The position numbers were made by a program, and so were the translations under genes. Positions 6,408 to 10,363 of a stretch of 10,363 bases of DNA are shown piece by piece. The notes under the pieces were generated by a model. The model worked only from the letters and a program-made list of their open reading frames with translations. It was not told the origin of the DNA and ran no database searches. Origin of the DNA: Candidatus Zipacnadia bacterium. GTDB taxonomy: Bacteria > Armatimonadota > Zipacnadia > Zipacnadales > Zipacnadaceae. The stretch spans positions 1 to 10,363 of the forward strand of contig JALGTJ010000012.1 of assembly GCA_029821415.1 (NCBI GenBank), in the 5' to 3' direction. Positions within the stretch are counted from its first letter, which is position 1; each line of letters opens with the position of its first letter.

Positions 6408-8195
6408 ATGCGACGCACGGCGCGCACCAAGTCGCTTGGGGAACTACTGATCGAAGAAGGGGTACTTACTCAGGACCAACTGGAGGAAGCACAACAGGTG
6501 CAGCGGGAAACCACCCAGCCGTTGCGCGAGGTCATAGCGGACTTAGGCCTGGTTGACCGCACCATCCTCTATCAGACAGCCGCCAAGGCAATGGGAGTGG
6601 AATTCTATGACTTGGCGAGACAGGATTTTGATACCTCGGTGGCTGTACTGCTACCCCGTGACCTGGCAGAAAGGTACCGAGCGATCCCCATCGGTCGCGG
6701 AGAGGGGACGATTCGGGTAGCGATGGCTAACCCCGATGATGTGCTGGCAGGCGACGACCTAAGGCAGCAACTGCAGACTGCTATCGAGCCATTACTGGCT
6801 GATCCAGTAGAAATTGACCGGGCTATCGCACGGGCCTTTGAACACGCTCCCGCAGCCGAGGAGCGCCGTGGCGCTGTGGCCGCCATGCCCGGCGGGGTCG
6901 ATATGGAGAGTCTGACCGAATCGGTGCGCGACTCCGGTATTCTGGGTGCTCAAGCCGACGAAGGCGGACGTGAGGAGCGGATTGATACCGACCGCATCAC
7001 GGACATCGCTGACGAAGCCCCCATTATCAAGATCACCAAAGTGCTTATTCAGCGTGCCATTCAGGAGCGGGCCAGTGATATCCACGTTGAGCCTTACCAG
7101 GATAGGGTGAGAATCCGGTACCGCATAGACGGCGTGCTGCACGATATTATGCCGTTGCCGAAATATGTTCATGCCCCCCTGATTTCTCGGCTTAAGATTA
7201 TGTCTAACATGAACATTGCCGAGCGCCGAGTTCCCCAGGACGGACGGATCCATGTACGCCACGCCCAGCAAGATTATGACCTGCGCGTGTCGGTAATCCC
7301 GACCACTTTAGGCGAGAAGTGCGTAATGAGAATCCTGGATAAGCAATCTATCCAGATCGGGCTGGACGAGCTTGGCTTCAGCGATCACATGCTGACGCGG
7401 GTTCACCGTCTTATCCAGCAGCCCAATGGTATGCTACTGTCCACCGGGCCGACGGGTAGCGGCAAGACTACCACACAATACAACATCTTGACCAACCTTA
7501 ACTCGGTAGAAGTAAATATTATTACGATCGAAGACCCAGTTGAATATCAGCTCGACGGACTGAGCCAGGTGCACGTCAACCGCAAAGCCGGCCTAACCTT
7601 TGCGGTAGCCTTGAAGTACTTCCTGCGCCAGGATCCCGACATTATCCTGGTCGGGGAAATCCGCGACCTGGAGACGTCCGAAATTGCTATCCAGGCCGCA
7701 CTCACTGGCCACCTTGTGCTCAGCACCCTGCACACCAATGATGCTCCTTCAACAGTAACTCGGTTGGTGGACATGGGGGTTGAGCCGTTTCTGATTTCCT
7801 CTTCGGTAATTGCCTCAATTTCCCAGCGCCTGGCCAGGAAGATATGCCCTTACTGCAAGGAGCCCTATGAACCACGCCGCGATATGTTACTGGGACTGGG
7901 TATTGACCCAGATGCTCCGGAAACCAAAGAAATCACATTTTATCGGGGTGCCGGGTGCGATTACTGCCGAGGCACCGGCTACCGCGGCCGCATAGGCATC
8001 TTCGAACTTATGGAAATGAATGAGGAAATCGCCGAACTTATCGTGCGCCGGGCCTCAGCAGGCCAGATCCGCGAGGCAGCAATCGCCAGCGGGATGATAA
8101 CGCTGCGCGAAGACGGAATAGAGAAGATCATGAACGGCATCACTACGGTCGAGGAAGTTACCCGCGTCGTTTCTACCGCAGGTGCCTTCGCCTAA
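6408..8195 (+). CDS. pilB: Type IV pilus extension ATPase PilB (GspE family)
   Basis: PilB is the cytoplasmic hexameric ATPase that drives pilus assembly through the PilC platform. The 595-residue product has an MshEN-type N-terminal domain (about 1-145), a short acidic, Gly-rich linker, then the second N-terminal domain beginning with ASDIHVEP (222-229) and the RecA-like ATPase. Walker A is GPTGSGKT (347-354, Lys353); the Walker B region ILVGEIRD carries Glu417. A zinc-type tetracysteine motif, CPYC (480-483) and CDYC (517-520), separates PilB/GspE proteins from PilT. Length is typical or slightly long. GAGGTG 7 bases before the ATG supports the start. The MshEN motifs depart from the usual c-di-GMP-binding pattern (SLG and PLR where RLG is expected). 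pilT follows after 24 bases. GspE of a type II secretion system is the alternative, made unlikely by the adjacent pilT. Confidence 0.95.
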   Translation: MRRTARTKSLGELLIEEGVLTQDQLEEAQQVQRETTQPLREVIADLGLVDRTILYQTAAKAMGVEFYDLARQDFDTSVAVLLPRDLAERYRAIPIGRGEGTIRVAMANPDDVLAGDDLRQQLQTAIEPLLADPVEIDRAIARAFEHAPAAEERRGAVAAMPGGVDMESLTESVRDSGILGAQADEGGREERIDTDRITDIADEAPIIKITKVLIQRAIQERASDIHVEPYQDRVRIRYRIDGVLHDIMPLPKYVHAPLISRLKIMSNMNIAERRVPQDGRIHVRHAQQDYDLRVSVIPTTLGEKCVMRILDKQSIQIGLDELGFSDHMLTRVHRLIQQPNGMLLSTGPTGSGKTTTQYNILTNLNSVEVNIITIEDPVEYQLDGLSQVHVNRKAGLTFAVALKYFLRQDPDIILVGEIRDLETSEIAIQAALTGHLVLSTLHTNDAPSTVTRLVDMGVEPFLISSSVIASISQRLARKICPYCKEPYEPRRDMLLGLGIDPDAPETKEITFYRGAGCDYCRGTGYRGRIGIFELMEMNEEIAELIVRRASAGQIREAAIASGMITLREDGIEKIMNGITTVEEVTRVVSTAGAFA

Positions 8196-8219
8196 GACCG
8201 TTTCAGGAGGTTACACTAA

Positions 8220-9353
8220 ATGGCTGAACAGCCGTCGGCCCAGGCAGCTACTACTGCTCGCAAGACAAAGCGTAAGCCAATCGAGAACGTACACATTGAT
8301 GAACTGCTGGAAATGGTGGTCGAAAACGATGCCTCCGACTTGCATCTGGCGGTGGGCCTCCCGCCGGTGCTAAGAATTGACGGTGAGCTGAAGATGGCTC
8401 GCTATGAGCCGCTAACCGCGGCAATAGCGCAACGAATGATCTATGATATTCTCTCCGATGACCAAATCCAACGGTTTGAGACAGAGTTGGAACTAGACTG
8501 TTCCTATGCTATGCGCAGGATCGCCCGCTTCCGCGTCAACGTTTACCGAGAGCGAGGTAATGTGGCTGGCGCTTTCCGTTTAATTCCCACACGCATACCA
8601 ACAATCCGCGAACTGGGCCTACCCCCAGTGGTCGAAGACCTGGCGCGCAAGCGCCGTGGACTACTGCTGACTACCGGTCCAACCGGCAGCGGTAAGTCCA
8701 CCACCCAGGCAGCAATTATCGGCCAAATCAATGAAGAGCGCGGCGAACATATAATCACCATTGAAGACCCTATTGAGTATTTGCACTCCCACAAGAAATC
8801 TATAATCAATCAGCGCGAAGTAGGCGAGGATACTCACAGTTTCGCCAATGCACTGCGCTCAGCCCTGCGTGAGGACCCTGATGTACTACTCGTTGGGGAA
8901 ATGCGTGATTTGGAAACGATCCAACTCGCCATCACCGCTGCAGAAACCGGTCACTTGGTCCTGGCAACTCTACACACCAACAACGCTCCTGAGTCAGTTG
9001 ACCGCGCTATTGATGTCTTTCCGCCCTCCCAGCAGGAGCAAATCCGCGTGATGTTGGCCAATAACCTATTAGCTATTCTGTCACAGCAGTTGCTGCCTCG
9101 GGCCGGCCAGCCCGGCCGGATAGCGGCAATAGAGGTAATGATCGCCACCTCGGCGATCCGTAACCTGATCCGCGAAAACAAGGCTTTCCAGATGCACTCA
9201 ATAATTCAGACCAGCGCGGAAGAAGGAATGCAAACTATGGATCAGGCGCTTCGCGATCTCTACCAGCAGGGCCTGATTACACTTGAGATGGCAATGAACC
9301 GCGCCCATAATCCTGCCGAATTGGAGAAGATGCTGGCTGGAGTTGGGAGTTAG
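8220..9353 (+). CDS. pilT: Type IV pilus retraction ATPase PilT
   Basis: PilT is the hexameric ATPase that disassembles the pilus, powering twitching, adhesion under tension and DNA uptake. The 377-residue product carries the PilT N-terminal signature ASDLHLAVGLPP (from residue 38), Walker A GPTGSGKS (153-160, Lys159), Walker B region LLVGEMRD (Glu227), the His-box stretch ATLHTNNAPES and the PilT hallmark AIRNLIRENK (312-321), which is tied to retraction. It lacks the tetracysteine motif of PilB. The N-terminus is about 20 residues longer than usual, basic and Ala-rich (TTARKTKRK). The start is supported by AGGAGG at 8205-8210, 9 bases before the ATG, and by the 24-base gap from pilB, which implies one transcript. 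PilU is possible but less likely as a lone paralogue between pilB and pilC. Confidence 0.95.
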   Translation: MAEQPSAQAATTARKTKRKPIENVHIDELLEMVVENDASDLHLAVGLPPVLRIDGELKMARYEPLTAAIAQRMIYDILSDDQIQRFETELELDCSYAMRRIARFRVNVYRERGNVAGAFRLIPTRIPTIRELGLPPVVEDLARKRRGLLLTTGPTGSGKSTTQAAIIGQINEERGEHIITIEDPIEYLHSHKKSIINQREVGEDTHSFANALRSALREDPDVLLVGEMRDLETIQLAITAAETGHLVLATLHTNNAPESVDRAIDVFPPSQQEQIRVMLANNLLAILSQQLLPRAGQPGRIAAIEVMIATSAIRNLIRENKAFQMHSIIQTSAEEGMQTMDQALRDLYQQGLITLEMAMNRAHNPAELEKMLAGVGS

Positions 9354-9375
9354 TTGCATAAGTGCGATAGCACCT

Positions 9376-9402
9376 CCCAGGCTGGGTATAATAAGTACGT
9401 AC
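9376..9402 (+). promoter_or_regulatory. Dyad-flanked -10 element between pilT and pilC
   Basis: A perfect TATAAT (9387-9392) is preceded directly by the interrupted palindrome CCCAG-G-CTGGG (9376-9386) and followed two bases later by the 8-base palindrome GTACGTAC (9395-9402). No good -35 lies at 16-18 bases upstream, so if it is a promoter it may need an activator bound at the dyad. It lies 50-76 bases before the pilC ATG and could give pilC its own transcript. Alternatively it is chance sequence in a 98-base gap. Confidence 0.35.
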
Positions 9403-9451
9403 CATAGGGAGACCGGCTCTTTTAGATACATGGGAAACGGAGTGAGTGCAC

Positions 9452-10363
9452 ATGCCAACCTTCACTTACCTTGCCCGTGATAAAACAGGCAAACAGATCA
9501 GAGAAACGGCCGAGGCGGCCAGCAAAGATGCGTTGCTGGAGCAGCTCCGTGGCCAGGGTCTGTTTGTGAGCACGGTGAGCGAAAAGAAGACGGCAAAGCG
9601 CGCTGGGAAAAAGGGAGCGGGAGGAATTGTCCTCTTCCAGGGACGCGTCAAACTCAAGGACCTGTCTATCTTCTACCGCCAATTCGCTACGATGGTTAAT
9701 GCCGGCGTCTCGCTGATCCGTTGTCTGGACGTTCTCGAGCAGCAGAGCTCTAGTTACCGGCTTAAGACTATTATTCGGGACATCGAGAACGAGGTGGAAG
9801 GTGGCGCCAGTCTCAGCCAGGCTATGACCAAGTATAGTCGTGTCTTCTCGCAACTGGCTATCGGTCTGGTGCGCGCCGGCGAGGTCGGTGGGGTGCTGGA
9901 TGAAACTCTGAACCGGCTGGCCATTTTCGTCGAGAAGGACATGGAACTGCGGCGTAAGGTCAAGTCGGCTATGACTTACCCGATTTTGGTACTGATCTTT
10001 GCTACCGGTATCGTCACGCTATTGACCACCTATATCCTGCCGAAATTCATTCAGGTATTTAAGGACCTGGGCCTTAAAGAGGATTCCTTTCCCCTACCGA
10101 CGCTGATGATGATGCGCGCCAGTCACTTCCTTACCACTAAGTGGTGGATGATTATCTTGATCATCGTCGGCCTGGTATTTGTCTTCAACCGCGTGAAAGC
10201 AACCAAGACCGGCAAACGAGTATGGGATGCACTGGCCCTGAAGATGCCTGTCTTCGGCGGGCTAACTCACAAGATCGCCATTGCGCGGTTCGCACGCACT
10301 CTGGCCACCCTGATGGGCAGCGGGGTCCCAATCCTGCAGGCGATGGAGACCACAGCCGGGACT
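9452..10363 (+). CDS. pilC: Type IV pilus inner-membrane platform protein PilC (GspF family), 3' end beyond the window
   Basis: PilC is the polytopic inner-membrane protein on which PilB and PilT act to extend or retract the pilus. The frame is open for 304 codons to the window edge; family members are about 400 residues, so roughly the last quarter is missing. The N-terminus MPTFTYLARDKTGK is typical of the family. The first T2SF domain spans about 70-195, with RAGEVGGVLDETLNRLA near 141-157 and a membrane helix near 174-195. A second hydrophobic segment lies near 231-246, followed by the MPVFGGLTHK motif and the start of the second T2SF repeat (from about 276). GGAG at 9439-9442, 9 bases before the ATG, supports the start. 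It follows pilT after 98 bases, a wider gap than pilB-pilT, which holds a possible extra promoter. Given PilT, pilus rather than type II secretion is favoured. Confidence 0.93.
   Translation, partial: MPTFTYLARDKTGKQIRETAEAASKDALLEQLRGQGLFVSTVSEKKTAKRAGKKGAGGIVLFQGRVKLKDLSIFYRQFATMVNAGVSLIRCLDVLEQQSSSYRLKTIIRDIENEVEGGASLSQAMTKYSRVFSQLAIGLVRAGEVGGVLDETLNRLAIFVEKDMELRRKVKSAMTYPILVLIFATGIVTLLTTYILPKFIQVFKDLGLKEDSFPLPTLMMMRASHFLTTKWWMIILIIVGLVFVFNRVKATKTGKRVWDALALKMPVFGGLTHKIAIARFARTLATLMGSGVPILQAMETTAGT

Noticed and set aside
1..10363. CRISPR array, transposon ends, tRNA or rRNA genes, phage or defence genes
   Set aside because: I looked on both strands and saw no regularly spaced repeats, terminal inverted repeats with a transposase, tRNA-like cloverleaf or related protein families.

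Overview
The window is ordinary bacterial chromosome, with G+C by eye in the mid to upper fifties and tightly packed genes. Nothing in it looks like phage, plasmid, insertion sequence, CRISPR or RNA genes. I recognise seven protein genes, two of them cut by the window edges. A type IV pilus cluster of the pilB-pilT-pilC kind, a secreted clan GH-A glycosidase, a cytosolic GH15 enzyme and an FAH-family hydrolase together suggest a free-living, polysaccharide-using bacterium. Armatimonadota or Chloroflexota would fit, but the sequence alone does not settle this and I hold it loosely.

Layout. Positions 1-2906 (minus strand) hold a two-gene unit. The upstream gene (2906 to 678) encodes an exported glycosidase with a GH39/GH51-like TIM barrel and a C-terminal concanavalin A-like domain. 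The downstream gene (645 to beyond position 1) encodes another concanavalin A-like/DUF1080-type protein and leaves the window unfinished. A 335-base divergent intergenic region follows, with promoter-like sequences facing both ways. Positions 3242-6159 (plus strand) hold an FAH-family hydrolase and a GH15 glucoamylase-like enzyme 38 bases apart, probably one transcript. Positions 6160-6407 are a control region with a full-consensus sigma70 promoter, an inverted repeat over its -35 box and a perfect hairpin just before the ribosome binding site. Positions 6408-10363 are pilB (extension ATPase), pilT (retraction ATPase) and the first 304 codons of pilC (inner-membrane platform).

How the genes may work together. 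The minus-strand pair is probably an outside-the-cell glycan-processing unit. The FAH/GH15 pair acts in the cytoplasm on sugar-derived compounds, and the link between those two is inferred only from adjacency. The pilus genes form a separate motor module: PilB and PilT power assembly and disassembly through the PilC platform, and the remaining pilus genes probably lie past the right edge.

I did not find a clearly undescribed system. The points most worth a second look are the unassigned glycosidase and its partly visible partner, the pilB control region, the dyad-flanked -10 element before pilC, and the non-canonical c-di-GMP-type motifs in PilB.
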